Positions 55,081-64,000 are shown, numbered from the stretch's first letter. The stretch is DNA of 64,000 nucleotides from Streptomyces brasiliensis (GCF_014647875.1 NZ_BMQA01000005.1:62001-126000), one strand, 5' to 3'. Notes: a model not told the origin generated them from the sequence alone. A program made the numbers and translations.

Positions 55081-55423
55081 ACCGGACGGCGGGACGAGCC
55101 CGGCCCCGAAGGGTTCCGCTTCCGGACTCGTCGGTTTCTCGACGCGACCTGATTCCGGGATGAATCGGTGTACACACCCTGTCCTGCCGTCCAGGGCACG
55201 GACGCGCGTAGCGGACCGGAGCCGGAGTTGGTGATTCGAGGCCGTGTTCCCTGGTTAGAAGACTGGGAGTGTTGCGCAGTGCGGTCGCGGTCCGGTCCGA
55301 AAACCGGCTGGGCCATGCTGTGATCGTGAACACCGTGTCGTGCGGCGCCGTAGTGCTGGATACTGCGGGCAGCCGCCTCCGGTGACCGGTACCGGACGCG
55401 GTGAGCTGGAGGGGACGGTTCGC
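55081..55423. other. Intergenic region upstream of the PAS-GAF-PP2C gene
   Basis: About 340 bp. The reading frame of the next gene is open from 55340, but the first 28 codons do not look like protein and the ribosome site GGAGGGG (55408-55414) lies inside it, so I treat this part as leader. No other gene or strong hairpin is seen. Confidence 0.45.
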
Positions 55424-58012
55424 GTGAGCGAGATACCAGCGAAGGCCACGGAGTCGGAGGACCCGTCGGACGGCGCGAGGGCGGGGGCCGAGGACGGCAC
55501 CGCCGTGCCCGGCTACGCCATGTGGCAGAGCAGTCCGCCCGGCTCCATCTACGACTACATCAGGGTCGCGTCCTTCTCCATCGGCCCCGGCGGACTCATC
55601 GACCAGTGGTCCGTGCGCGCCGAGCAGCTCTTCGGCATCCCCGCCGAGCACGCGGTCGGCATGGACCCCATCGAGGCCTTCGTCGACCCCGACCTGCGCG
55701 ACAGCGGTCAGCGGAAGATGGCCGAGATCCTCGACGGACGCGAGTGGACCGGCGTGGTCCCCTTCCGGATGCCGGACAGCGCGGAGGGCGAGCGCGGCGA
55801 GGAGGGGCTCGCCGAGGTGTACGTCATGCCGACGCGGACCGCCGAGGGCGACAAGGCCGCCGTCTGTATCGTCGTCGACGTCCGTACCCTGCGCAGCATC
55901 GAGACGGATCTCGCCGCCTCGCAGGCGATATTCGGTCAATCTCCGTTCGGATTCCTGCTGATCGACCCCGACCTGCGGGTCCGCCGGGCCAACCAGCGCT
56001 TCGCGTCCATCTTCGGCGGCACGCCCGACGACCACCGCGGCAAGGGCGTCCACGACTATCTGCCGCGCCCCGAGGCCGAACGGGTCGCCGCCGTCCTGCG
56101 CCGGGTCCTCAAGAGCGGCGACTCCGTGACGGACATGCACATCACGGGGTTCGTGCCGGGCTCGGAGGAACGCCGGCACTGGTCCGTCAATCTCTACCGC
56201 GTGCACAGCGGCAGCGGCCGGCCCATCGGCATCGCCTGGCTCGGCATCGACATCACGGCCCGGCGCGCCGCCGCCCGCGAGGCCGCCGCCGCACGGCGCA
56301 ACCTCGCCCTCCTCAACGAGGCCGGCGCCCGGATAGGCAACTCCCTCGACCTGGAGACCACTGCGCGCGAACTCCTCGACGTGGTCGTCCCCGGCTTCTG
56401 CGACCTGGCCACCGTCGACCTCTACCAGGGTCTCCTGGCCGGCGACGAGACCCCGCCCGGCCTCGCCGACGGCAGCGCCGAACTGCGCCGGGTCGCCTAC
56501 GCCAGCGCGGTCGCCGACGCTCCCTTCGTCGACGGCGGTGCCACCGTCCCGGTCGGCTCGGTCCATCACTTCGCCTTCAACTCGCCCTGCGCGGACGCCC
56601 TGCGCACGGCACGTCCCCAGCGGGTCCCGGCCGACGGGGGCGGCCTCGTCCAGTCCACGCTGGCCGTCCCGATGGTCGCCCACGACACGGTCGTGGGACT
56701 CGCCCAGTTCTCCCGCACCAAGGGCAGCGAGCCGTTCGGCGACCGTGACCGGGACCTCGCGGTGGAACTCGCCGCGCGTGCCGCCGTCTGTATCGACAAC
56801 GCCCGTCTGTACCGCCGCGAGCACGAGCGCGCGCTGATACTGCAGCGGTCCCTGCTCCCGCCCGGCGACCCCGAGGCCTCCGGTCTGGACATCGCCTGCC
56901 GCTACCTCCCCGGCAATGCGGCGACGGAGGTCGGCGGCGACTGGTTCGACGTGATCGAACTGCCCGGCCACCGTACGGCGTTGGTCGTCGGCGACGTGAT
57001 GGGCCGCGGGCTGCGCGCCGCTGTCGCGATGGGCGAACTCCGCACCGCCGTCCGCACCCTGGCCCTCCTCGACCTCGAACCCGCCGAAGTCCTCTCGGCG
57101 TTGGACGAGATCGCCCGCGGCCTCGGCACGCCCGGCGGCGTCCAGCAGGCCACCCGCACCGCCCGACAGGCCCGCGACGCGGACCTGTCCGAGGTCTACC
57201 TCGCCACCTGCGTGTACGCGGTGTACGACTCGGTGACCCGACGGTGCACCTTCGCGAACGCCGGCCATCTGCCGCCGGTCCTCGTCGAACCCGGCGAGCC
57301 CGCGCTGATGCTGGACGTGCCGCCCGGGATGCCGCTCGGCGTGGGCGGCGAACCCTTCGAGGAGGTCGAGGTCGAACTCCCCGAGGGCGCGCTCCTCGCC
57401 CTCTACACCGACGGCCTGGTCGAGTCCCGCGACCACCCGCTGGACGAGGGGCTCCAGGCGTTCGTCGGCGCACTCACGGATCCGGCCCGCCCCCTGGAGG
57501 ACGTCTGCGACCACGTCCTCAACACCCTCGACACCCACCACGGCGAGGACGACATCGCCCTGCTGATGGCCCGCGTCCAGGGCCTGCCCGCGGAGTCCGT
57601 GGGCGACTGGACGCTGCCACGCGAGCCGCGCAGCGTGGGCCGGGCCCGCGAGTACGCGCGCGGCAGGCTCGTCGCCTGGGACCTCGAGCCGCTCGTCGAC
57701 ACCGCGGAACTCCTGGTCAGCGAGCTGGTGACGAACGCACTGCGCTACGGCGAGGGCGAGATCAGACTCCGGCTGCTCCTGGACCGCACCCTGGTCTGCG
57801 AGGTCTGGGACGCCGGTCTGGTCCAGCCGCGCCGTCGCCGCGCCCGGGACACCGACGAGGGAGGCCGGGGCCTCCAGCTGGTCGGGCTTCTCAGCGCGGC
57901 CTGGGGCTCACGCCGTACGCACCGGGGCAAGACGGTCTGGTTCGAACTCCCGCTCCCCGACGGCGAGACGGGCCTGGCGGACCCGGCGGAAGCACTGCTC
58001 AGCCTGTTCTGA
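55424..58012 (+). CDS. PAS-PAS-GAF-SpoIIE (PP2C)-HATPase sensor protein
   Basis: 862 residues from the GTG at 55424 behind GGAGGGG. Domains in order: PAS (about 40-150, SIGPGGLIDQWSVRAEQLFG), PAS (about 165-285, ASQAIFGQSPFGFLLIDPDLRV), GAF (about 300-465, LALLNEAGARIGNSLDLET), PP2C phosphatase (about 480-720) with VGGDWFDVIELPG, VVGDVMGRGLRAAV, LYTDGLVESR and EDDIALLMARV, and anti-sigma-type HATPase (about 735-850) with LLVSELVTNALRYGEG and DTDEGGRGLQLVGLL. It should sense a small ligand or redox/light signal and control an antagonist protein by dephosphorylation. No partner is adjacent. Confidence 0.9.
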   Translation: MSEIPAKATESEDPSDGARAGAEDGTAVPGYAMWQSSPPGSIYDYIRVASFSIGPGGLIDQWSVRAEQLFGIPAEHAVGMDPIEAFVDPDLRDSGQRKMAEILDGREWTGVVPFRMPDSAEGERGEEGLAEVYVMPTRTAEGDKAAVCIVVDVRTLRSIETDLAASQAIFGQSPFGFLLIDPDLRVRRANQRFASIFGGTPDDHRGKGVHDYLPRPEAERVAAVLRRVLKSGDSVTDMHITGFVPGSEERRHWSVNLYRVHSGSGRPIGIAWLGIDITARRAAAREAAAARRNLALLNEAGARIGNSLDLETTARELLDVVVPGFCDLATVDLYQGLLAGDETPPGLADGSAELRRVAYASAVADAPFVDGGATVPVGSVHHFAFNSPCADALRTARPQRVPADGGGLVQSTLAVPMVAHDTVVGLAQFSRTKGSEPFGDRDRDLAVELAARAAVCIDNARLYRREHERALILQRSLLPPGDPEASGLDIACRYLPGNAATEVGGDWFDVIELPGHRTALVVGDVMGRGLRAAVAMGELRTAVRTLALLDLEPAEVLSALDEIARGLGTPGGVQQATRTARQARDADLSEVYLATCVYAVYDSVTRRCTFANAGHLPPVLVEPGEPALMLDVPPGMPLGVGGEPFEEVEVELPEGALLALYTDGLVESRDHPLDEGLQAFVGALTDPARPLEDVCDHVLNTLDTHHGEDDIALLMARVQGLPAESVGDWTLPREPRSVGRAREYARGRLVAWDLEPLVDTAELLVSELVTNALRYGEGEIRLRLLLDRTLVCEVWDAGLVQPRRRRARDTDEGGRGLQLVGLLSAAWGSRRTHRGKTVWFELPLPDGETGLADPAEALLSLF

Positions 58013-58025
58013 GCAACGCTCACGG

Positions 58026-59603
58026 TCAGCCCCGCGGAAGCCTGCGGCGCCCGCGGGTCCCCGGCCCGCCGAAGGAAGCCGGGGGCCCGCCGTCCGCTTC
58101 CTCGCCGAGCAGGATGCCGCCGAGGAGGGCACCGGCCGCGCCGCCGGCCTGCTCGCCCGTCGCGTCGTACGGGTTCCCGTGCACCCGTACGTCCTGCTCG
58201 GCCGACTCCCGAGCCTGCCGGGCAAGTCCGTCGGCGGCCGCGAATTCGTTCCGGGCGGCGAGGAGCCGTTCGGCCTCGGCGAGCAGAGTGCGGGCCTCGG
58301 CGCCCACCGCTCCCCGATGTGTGCTCACGAAGTCCGCCGCGCCGCCCACGGCACTGCGAGCGACGAGCCGCGCCGCCACCGGTACGACCCCGGCGCGCCC
58401 CACTCCCAACGGCTCGACGGCCCGCGCGATCCGGCGCAGGGCGTCCAGCGGGTCGTACGGCGCACCGGTCAGTTCGTGGCGTACGGCGGCCAGCACCACG
58501 TCCGCGTGCCGGATCCGGGCGTGCAACTCCCCGACGGGGACGGATGCGTCGGGTGCGCCCCACCCCCGAGCGGTCGCCAGCTCCGCCTCCGCTCCGGTCA
58601 GTGCCGCCGGTACCAGCTTCGCCGCCTCCGCCAGCTCCGCCGACAGCCTCTCCACCCCCCTGACGAAGACCCCGGCCTGCGCGATGGCACCCTCGGCGGC
58701 GCGCAGGGGGCGGGCCGCCTGGGCGACCGCTCCCGAATCGGCCGTCCGGCGGGCCCGGTTCAGTTCCGCCGTGGCGAACACCAGGCGGTCCTTGGCCTGT
58801 TCGCTGTGTCCGAGGACAGGCGCGGTGGCTGAGGACGCATATCGCGCCCTCAGCCCGGCCAGCGTGGCCTCCGCCGCCCCCGTCCGCCCCGCCAGCTCCC
58901 GGAACCGCCCCTCCGCGATCTCCAGCGCCGCGCCCACACCCCGCTCCGGTGCCCGGAGTTGATCGAACGCCTCCGCCTCCGCGTCCAGCCGCCGCCCGGC
59001 TTCCGCGCACCGCCCCACGATCCCGACGAGTGCCTGCCGCCGGGCGGCGTCGTCCGCCGGCACGCCCTGCTCGTACCGCCGGCGGATCGCGAACGCGGCC
59101 GACAGCTCGGTGCGTGCCGCGGCCAGGGCATGTGTGAACGGCTCGACCTCCTCGGCCCCGAACCGGGCCTGGGCGAAGGCGAGTTCCTCCTCGCTGGTGC
59201 GCACGCTGTCGTCCGCCACGACCAGGGCGGTCCGCGCCTGCCGCTCGAGTCCGGCCGGCGTCGGCACGGGCGGATGGGCGGACACCACGCCGGGTGTCGT
59301 ACGCGTCCGGGCGCGCCGGGTGCGCCGTACATATGCGTACGTCGCCAGGACCCCAGCCGCCGCGGCGACGGCCAGCGGCAGGATCAGGTCCACGGGCGAC
59401 GTCTCGTCCCGCTCCGGGGGCGCGGCCGCCTCGGCCACGGGTCCGGCACGCGCCGCGGGAACCGGATCTTGGCCACTGATCGTCATCCACGGAAACATCA
59501 GCCACACGACGCCGATCACACTGCCCAGCACGGTGTGCGCCGCGCGCACGGATATGTGCGATCTGGCGCGCCGCGGTCGGCAGCGGATCAAGGATGACGT
59601 CAC
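58026..59603 (-). CDS. Membrane coiled-coil protein related to TPM-domain proteins, TPM domain missing
   Basis: 525 residues from the GTG at 59603. An N-terminal basic stretch and hydrophobic helix (about 20-45, AAHTVLGSVIGVVWLMF) look like a signal anchor. After only some 25 residues comes a second helix (about 70-92, LILPLAVAAAAGVLATYAYV), then a long Ala/Arg/Glu-rich helical region with heptad character (about 110-480) and a Gly-rich tail (GALLGGILLGEEA, SFGGPGTRGRRRLPRG). This matches, from memory, the C-terminal two-thirds of the ~680-residue TPM-domain membrane proteins of Streptomyces, but the ~120-residue TPM phosphatase-like domain that should sit between the two helices is absent. 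Confidence 0.72.
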   Translation of the reverse strand: MTSSLIRCRPRRARSHISVRAAHTVLGSVIGVVWLMFPWMTISGQDPVPAARAGPVAEAAAPPERDETSPVDLILPLAVAAAAGVLATYAYVRRTRRARTRTTPGVVSAHPPVPTPAGLERQARTALVVADDSVRTSEEELAFAQARFGAEEVEPFTHALAAARTELSAAFAIRRRYEQGVPADDAARRQALVGIVGRCAEAGRRLDAEAEAFDQLRAPERGVGAALEIAEGRFRELAGRTGAAEATLAGLRARYASSATAPVLGHSEQAKDRLVFATAELNRARRTADSGAVAQAARPLRAAEGAIAQAGVFVRGVERLSAELAEAAKLVPAALTGAEAELATARGWGAPDASVPVGELHARIRHADVVLAAVRHELTGAPYDPLDALRRIARAVEPLGVGRAGVVPVAARLVARSAVGGAADFVSTHRGAVGAEARTLLAEAERLLAARNEFAAADGLARQARESAEQDVRVHGNPYDATGEQAGGAAGALLGGILLGEEADGGPPASFGGPGTRGRRRLPRG

Positions 59604-59694
59604 ATTCCGGAGCGTATGGGCAGGTGAGCGGGTCCGCGACCGGGGTGGATACGCGTGGGGGACGCCGAGAACGACGAGGGCAGGGGGGTACGGC

Positions 59695-60780
59695 ATGGCG
59701 CAGGAAACGGAACCGGCGGCGGAGGCGTCCGGGCAGGAGGAGGCCGGACCCGAGGAGACCCCGGCACGTCGGCGGCCCTGGGTGAAGTGGACGAGGCGCG
59801 TCGTCCTCACCCTCGTGCTCGTGCTCCTCGTCCCTCTCCTGGGGGCCGAGACCGCCCTCCGTGTGAACTACACCGGCGACCCGGCGGACGGCACGTACAC
59901 CCGGGACAAGGACGCGATCTGGCTCGGCCACGCCTAGGTCGACGGCCGCAAGGACGACACCGACGTGAAGAACCTCGCCCGACGGCTCCGGGACACCGGC
60001 ATCCGCGACCTGTACGTCCACTCGGGCCCCCTGGAGCACGACGGCACGCTCCCCAAGTCGGCTTACCCGAAGGCCCGGTGGCTCATCGCTGCCGTACACC
60101 GCGACCTCCCCGGCGTACGCGTCCAGGCCTGGCTGGGCGACAAGCTGGCCACCGAGAGCCCCGACGGTCTGCGTCTCGAGAACGCCGCCACCCGCGCCGC
60201 GGTGGTCCGCTCCACCCGCGAGATCCTTGCCACCGGCTTCGAGGGCGCCCACTTCGACCTGGAGCCACTCCACTCCGGCGACCGGAACTACCTCTCCCTC
60301 CTCGACGACCTGCGCCGCGTCACCCGCGACCACGACGCCCTGCTGTCGGTCGCCGCCCATCAGATCGACCCGGTTCCCGCCTTCCACTCCTTCTGGGGCG
60401 CGACCACCGGTCACCCCAAGTGGTGGTCGCAGTCGTTCTTCGGGCAGGTCGCGCGCCGGGTGGACCAGATCGCCGTCATGTCGTACGACACCATGCAGCC
60501 GCTCCAGAGCCTGTACGGCGGCTATGTCGCCCAGCAGACCGCACTGGCCCTGGAGGTCACCCCGCAGGGCACCGACCTCCTGATGGGCCTGCCCTTCTAC
60601 CACGAGAACCGCTTCGGCCACTGGGCGCACGCCGAGACGGTCCCCGCCGCCGTGCGCGGTGTCCGCCTGGGTCTGTCCCGCACGGACGCGGACCGCGCCC
60701 GCTTCGGCGTGGCCCTCTATGTGGACTTCGCGGCGACGGAGGCCGACTGGACGGCGTACGAGAAGGACTGGGTCCGGTGA
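59695..60780 (+). pseudogene. GH18-like membrane-anchored protein interrupted by an in-frame amber codon
   Basis: The ATG at 59695 opens a frame with a cytoplasmic N-terminus and one membrane helix (about 33-52). After codon 80 a TAG (59935-59937) interrupts it. The same frame then continues without a break to TGA at 60780 (VDGRKDDTDVKNLARRL onward). The second part is a TIM-barrel resembling GH18-type glycosidases: DTGIRDLYVHSGPL, GVRVQAWLGD, FEGAHFDLEPLHSGD with the acidic active-site strand, VDQIAVMSYDTMQPL and LMGLPFYHENRFG. One substitution (TGG to TAG) in the expected HAWVDGRK context explains the break. Readthrough or re-start at the GTG at 59965 could still give a soluble barrel. The substrate is unknown. 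Confidence 0.8.
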
Positions 60781-60826
60781 CGTTCACACGGACATCGTCC
60801 AGACGTGTGGTCGTGCTCGACCGAGG

Positions 60827-61594
60827 TCAGGCCCGCCTGCGGATCTTCGAACCCAGCCACACCAGCGGGTCGTACTTGCGGTCGACCGCCCGTTCCTTCA
60901 ACGGGATCAGCGCGTTGTCCGTGATTTTGATCCCCTCGGGGCAGACCTCCGTGCAGCACTTGGTGATGTTGCAGTAACCGAGGCCGTGTTCGTCCTGGGC
61001 CGTGCGCTTACGGTCCAGGCCGGTCTCGTCCGCCGCGTCCAGCGGGTGCATGTCCAGTTCCGCGACCCGCATGAGGAAGCGCGGGCCGGCGAAGGCCGCC
61101 TTGTTCTCCTCGTGGTCGCGGACGACATGGCAGGTGTCCTGGCAGAGGAAGCACTCGATGCACTTGCGGAACTCCTGCGAGCGGTCCACGTCCTCCTGCA
61201 TCATCCGGTACTCGCCGGGACCCACTCCCTCGGGCGGCACGAACGACGGGACCTCGCGCGCCTTCTCGTAGTTGAAGCCGACGTCCGTCACCAGGTCGCG
61301 GATCACCGGGAACGCGCGCAGGGGCGTCACGGTGATCGTCTCGTCGCGGGTGAAGACCGACATGCGCGTCATGCACATCAGACGCGGACGCCCGTTGATC
61401 TCCGCGCTGCACGAACCGCACTTGCCCGCCTTGCAGTTCCAGCGCACGGCGAGATCGGGCGCCTGGGTGGCCTGGAGGCGATGGATGATGTCCAGGACCA
61501 CTTCGCCGTCGTTGACCTCGACCGCGAAGTCCTTCAGGCCGCCGCCCTCGACGTCCCCGCGCCACACCTTGAAGCGGGCCTCGTAGCTGCTCAC
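60827..61594 (-). CDS. sdhB: Succinate dehydrogenase iron-sulfur subunit
   Basis: 255 residues, GTG start overlapping the sdhA stop as GTGA. The N-terminal plant-type ferredoxin domain holds the [2Fe-2S] cysteines in RWNCKAGKCGSCSAE and RLMCMTR; the C-terminal domain has the [4Fe-4S] and [3Fe-4S] motifs CIECFLCQDTC and CNITKCCTEVCPEGI. It carries electrons from SdhA to the quinone site in the membrane. The sequence and gene order (anchor, sdhA, sdhB) fit the Sdh1-type enzyme of actinobacteria (M. tuberculosis Rv0247c-Rv0249c). Confidence 0.95.
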   Translation of the reverse strand: MSSYEARFKVWRGDVEGGGLKDFAVEVNDGEVVLDIIHRLQATQAPDLAVRWNCKAGKCGSCSAEINGRPRLMCMTRMSVFTRDETITVTPLRAFPVIRDLVTDVGFNYEKAREVPSFVPPEGVGPGEYRMMQEDVDRSQEFRKCIECFLCQDTCHVVRDHEENKAAFAGPRFLMRVAELDMHPLDAADETGLDRKRTAQDEHGLGYCNITKCCTEVCPEGIKITDNALIPLKERAVDRKYDPLVWLGSKIRRRA

Positions 61595-63561
61595 TCGTAG
61601 AGCTCCTCTTCGGTGAGGTACTTGACCAGCTCCTCCTTCTCGAAGAGGGCGAGCAGGTCGGAGCGGATGGGTTCGGTGGTCTCACGGGTGAGGGTGATCT
61701 GGCCGCGCACGGGGTCGGTCGCCGCCAGGCCGCCGGTGGGGTCGGCGGCCGCGCACAGCAGATTGATGTTGCGCCACCTGCGGTCCATCGTCGGGTGGTC
61801 CTCGCGGGTGTGCCCGCCGCGCGACTCCGTGCGCTCCAGGGCCGCCCGGGCCACGCATTCGCTGACCAGCAGCATGTTCCGCAGGTCGAGGGCGAGATGC
61901 CAGCCCGGGTTGAACTGGCGGTGGCCCTCGACCCCGGCACGCCGCGCTCGCACGCGCAGCTCGGCCAGCTTCCGCAGGGCCTGCTCCATCTCGCCCTCCC
62001 GGCGGATGATGCCGACCAGGTCGTTCATCGCCTGCTGGAGTTCCTGGTGCAGGGTGTAGGGGTTCTCGGGCGGCCCTCCGACGGGCTCACCGGCATCGGC
62101 GGCCTCCACCTCGGCCGAGAACGGCCGCAGTGCCTCCGCGGCCGCCGTGTCGATCTGGGTATCGTCGACCGCCTGACGCCCGCCCGCCCCGGCCGCGTAC
62201 TCCGCCGCGTGCCAGCCCGCCCGGCGCCCGAAGACCAGCAGGTCGGAGAGCGAGTTGCCGCCCAGCCGGTTGGAGCCGTGCATACCGCCCGCGACCTCAC
62301 CAGCCGCGAACAGCCCGGGCACCCCGCGCGCCGCCGCGCTGTCGGAGTCGACCGCGATGCCGCCCATCACGTAGTGGCAGGTCGGCCCGACCTCCATCGG
62401 CTCCGCCGTGATGTCGACGTCGGCCAGCTCCTTGAACTGGTGGTACATGGACGGCAGCCGGCGCCGGATGACCTCGGCGGGCATCCGGGTGGACACGTCC
62501 AGGAAGACCCCGCCGTGCGGGGAGCCCCGGCCCGCCTTCACCTCGGAGTTGATCGCGCGGGCCACCTCGTCGCGGGGGAGCAGTTCGGGCGGACGCCGGT
62601 TGTTGTCCGGGTCGTCGTACCAGCGGTCGCCCTCCTCCTCCGACTCGGCGTACTTCTCCTTGAAGACGTCGGGGATGTAGTCGAACATGAACCGCTTGCC
62701 GTCGGAGTTCCTGAGCACCCCGCCGTCGCCGCGCACCGACTCGGTGACGAGGATGCCCTTCACCGAGGGCGGCCAGACCATGCCGGTGGGGTGGAACTGC
62801 ACGAACTCCATGTTCAGCAGCGGCGCGCCCGCGAGCAGCGCGAGCGCGTGCCCGTCGCCGGTGTACTCCCACGAGTTCGACGTCACCTTGAAGGACTTGC
62901 CGATGCCACCGGTCGCGATGACGACGGCAGGCGCCTCGAGCACGAAGAAACGGCCGGTCTCGCGCTCGTAGGCGAAGACGCCGTTCACGCGTGAGCCCGC
63001 GGCGGAGCCGCTGTCGGGCACAGTCTTCAGGATCCGGGTGACCGTGCACTCCTGGAACACCTTCAGCCGGGACTCGTAGTCCCCGGTCTCCCGGTGGTCC
63101 TCCTGCTGCAGTGCCACGATCTTCTGCTGGAGCGTGCGGATCAGTTCCAGGCCCGTACGGTCCCCGACGTGCGCGAGACGCGGGTACTCGTGGCCGCCGA
63201 AGTTGCGCTGCGAGATCTTCCCGTCCTTCGTACGGTCGAACAGCGCGCCCCAGGTCTCCAGCTCCCAGACCCGGTCCGGGGCCTCCTGCGCGTGCAGTTC
63301 GGCCATCCGCCACTGGTTGAGGAACTTGCCGCCGCGCATGGTGTCGCGGAAGTGGACCTGCCAGGTGTCGTGCTCGTTGACGTTGGCCATCGCCGCCGCG
63401 ATGCCGCCCTCGGCCATCACCGTGTGCGCCTTGCCGAACAGTGACTTGCAGATCACCGCCGTACGGGCGCCCCGCTCCCGCGCCTCGATCGCGGCACGCA
63501 GCCCGGCACCGCCGGCACCGACCACGACGACGTCCCACTCCTGTCGGTCGACCACGGACAT
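61591..63561 (-). CDS. sdhA: Succinate dehydrogenase / fumarate reductase flavoprotein subunit
   Basis: 656 residues from the ATG at 63561. FAD binding is shown by WDVVVVGAGGAGLRAAIEA. The His for covalent FAD attachment is in FGKAHTVMAEGGIAAAM. Substrate and active-site segments are FVQFHPTGMVWPPSV, SVRGDGGVLRNSDGKRFM, TCHYVMGGIAVDSD and GLFAAGEVAGGMHGSNRLGGNSLSDLLVFG. It oxidises succinate to fumarate, the substrate of the fumarases encoded 35 kb away. It is 17 bp from the anchor gene, so they share a message. Confidence 0.95.
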   Translation of the reverse strand: MSVVDRQEWDVVVVGAGGAGLRAAIEARERGARTAVICKSLFGKAHTVMAEGGIAAAMANVNEHDTWQVHFRDTMRGGKFLNQWRMAELHAQEAPDRVWELETWGALFDRTKDGKISQRNFGGHEYPRLAHVGDRTGLELIRTLQQKIVALQQEDHRETGDYESRLKVFQECTVTRILKTVPDSGSAAGSRVNGVFAYERETGRFFVLEAPAVVIATGGIGKSFKVTSNSWEYTGDGHALALLAGAPLLNMEFVQFHPTGMVWPPSVKGILVTESVRGDGGVLRNSDGKRFMFDYIPDVFKEKYAESEEEGDRWYDDPDNNRRPPELLPRDEVARAINSEVKAGRGSPHGGVFLDVSTRMPAEVIRRRLPSMYHQFKELADVDITAEPMEVGPTCHYVMGGIAVDSDSAAARGVPGLFAAGEVAGGMHGSNRLGGNSLSDLLVFGRRAGWHAAEYAAGAGGRQAVDDTQIDTAAAEALRPFSAEVEAADAGEPVGGPPENPYTLHQELQQAMNDLVGIIRREGEMEQALRKLAELRVRARRAGVEGHRQFNPGWHLALDLRNMLLVSECVARAALERTESRGGHTREDHPTMDRRWRNINLLCAAADPTGGLAATDPVRGQITLTRETTEPIRSDLLALFEKEELVKYLTEEELYE

Positions 63562-63578
63562 CAGAAGTCCCACCCCAT

Positions 63579-64000
63579 CTAGAAGAAGCGCGGATCGTCG
63601 AAGACACCGGACGCGAGCAGGTACACGTAGAAGTCGGCGAGCGCCACGCTCACCAGTGACGCCCAGGCCAGCTGCATATGACGGGCGTTCAGCCTCCCGA
63701 CGAACTGCCACGCCCGGTATCGCAAGGGGTGTCTGGAGAAGTGTTTGAGCTTGCCGCCTACGATGTGCCGGCAGGAGTGGCAGGACAGGGTGTAGGCCCA
63801 GATCAGCACGATGTTCGCCAGGAACACGAGCGTGCCGAGGCCCATGTGACCCCACGCGTAGTGCTCGTCGCGGAAGGACAGCACGGTGTCGTAGGTGAGG
63901 ACTCCGGCGACCAGCAGGGCGGCGTAGAAGAAGTACCGGTGGACGTTCTGCAGGATCAGCGGGAAGCGGGTCTCGCCGGTGTACTTCGCGTGCGGCTCGG
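63579..64000 (-). CDS. sdhC: Succinate dehydrogenase membrane anchor subunit (N-terminus beyond the window)
   Basis: 140 residues are visible, running to the right edge of the window with no start seen; the frame is open through 64000. Hydrophobic helices are at HRYFFYAALLVAGVLTY, LGTLVFLANIVLIWAYTLSCH and MQLAWASLVSVALADFYVYLL. CHSCRHIVGG between them contains His residues that could bind heme, as in the single-polypeptide b-type anchors of Sdh1 enzymes. It is the first gene of the operon and precedes sdhA by 17 bp. Confidence 0.85.
   Translation of the reverse strand, partial: EPHAKYTGETRFPLILQNVHRYFFYAALLVAGVLTYDTVLSFRDEHYAWGHMGLGTLVFLANIVLIWAYTLSCHSCRHIVGGKLKHFSRHPLRYRAWQFVGRLNARHMQLAWASLVSVALADFYVYLLASGVFDDPRFF

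Noticed and set aside
54821..57541. 906-codon minus-strand frame
   Set aside because: Antisense shadow of the PAS-GAF-PP2C gene and its upstream neighbour, without recognisable protein features.

Overview
The window is very GC-rich, actinobacterial DNA and almost certainly a Streptomyces chromosome. It encodes a WhiB protein, the AhpC/AhpD/OxyR peroxide module, several SpoIIE-type phosphatases and ATPases, and a class I plus a class II fumarase. From memory, gene order from ahpD/ahpC/oxyR through fumC, fumB, whiB-like, glpX, xseB, xseA, ispH, ppgK and ychF matches the S. coelicolor core (about SCO5031-SCO5061). The phoH2-fum-glpX-xseBA-ispH-ychF order is also shared with Mycobacterium tuberculosis (Rv1095-Rv1112).

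Layout. 1-4.7 kb: lipoprotein/OmpA pair and small enzymes. 4.7-8.9 kb: a likely 6C small RNA, a cis-prenyltransferase, a 15-codon upstream ORF, a PIN-PhoH ATPase and a secreted lytic transglycosylase. 9-12.7 kb: an AI-2E-type permease and the peroxide-stress divergon ahpCD/oxyR. 13-16.6 kb: a PadR-controlled ABC exporter. 16.8-23.8 kb: class A PBP, catalase, a GAF-PP2C-ATPase protein and a DUF402 protein. 23.9-36.5 kb: central-metabolism core (both fumarases, FBPase II, ExoVII, IspH, polyphosphate glucokinase, YchF).

36.6-51.3 kb is an accessory block between an IS110-family remnant and a decayed IS3-family remnant. It holds a tightly coupled ten-gene minus-strand operon for aromatic meta-cleavage: MFS importer, extradiol dioxygenase, C-C hydrolase, hydratase, NTF2-like protein, HpaI-type aldolase, two class A flavin hydroxylases, a Baeyer-Villiger monooxygenase and an FAH-family enzyme. 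A TetR regulator and an SDR are divergent, with a perfect operator-like palindrome between. The inferred route is import, ring hydroxylation or Baeyer-Villiger oxidation, ring opening, hydrolysis, hydration and aldol cleavage to pyruvate. The substrate is not fixed by the sequence and may be an aryl ketone or arylalkanoate.

51.4-60.8 kb returns to typical Streptomyces genes: a DUF4190 protein, a GntR regulator, a Nudix enzyme, ATPase and PAS-GAF-PP2C regulators, a coiled-coil membrane protein that has lost its TPM domain, and a GH18-like gene split by an in-frame amber codon. 60.8-64 kb is a succinate dehydrogenase operon (sdhB, sdhA, membrane anchor) cut by the window edge.

The most interesting points are the hybrid catabolic operon, the hairpin insertion in oxyR beside its redox cysteines, the phoH leader ORF, an SDR lacking Tyr/Lys, the amber-split gene and a series of leaderless promoters.
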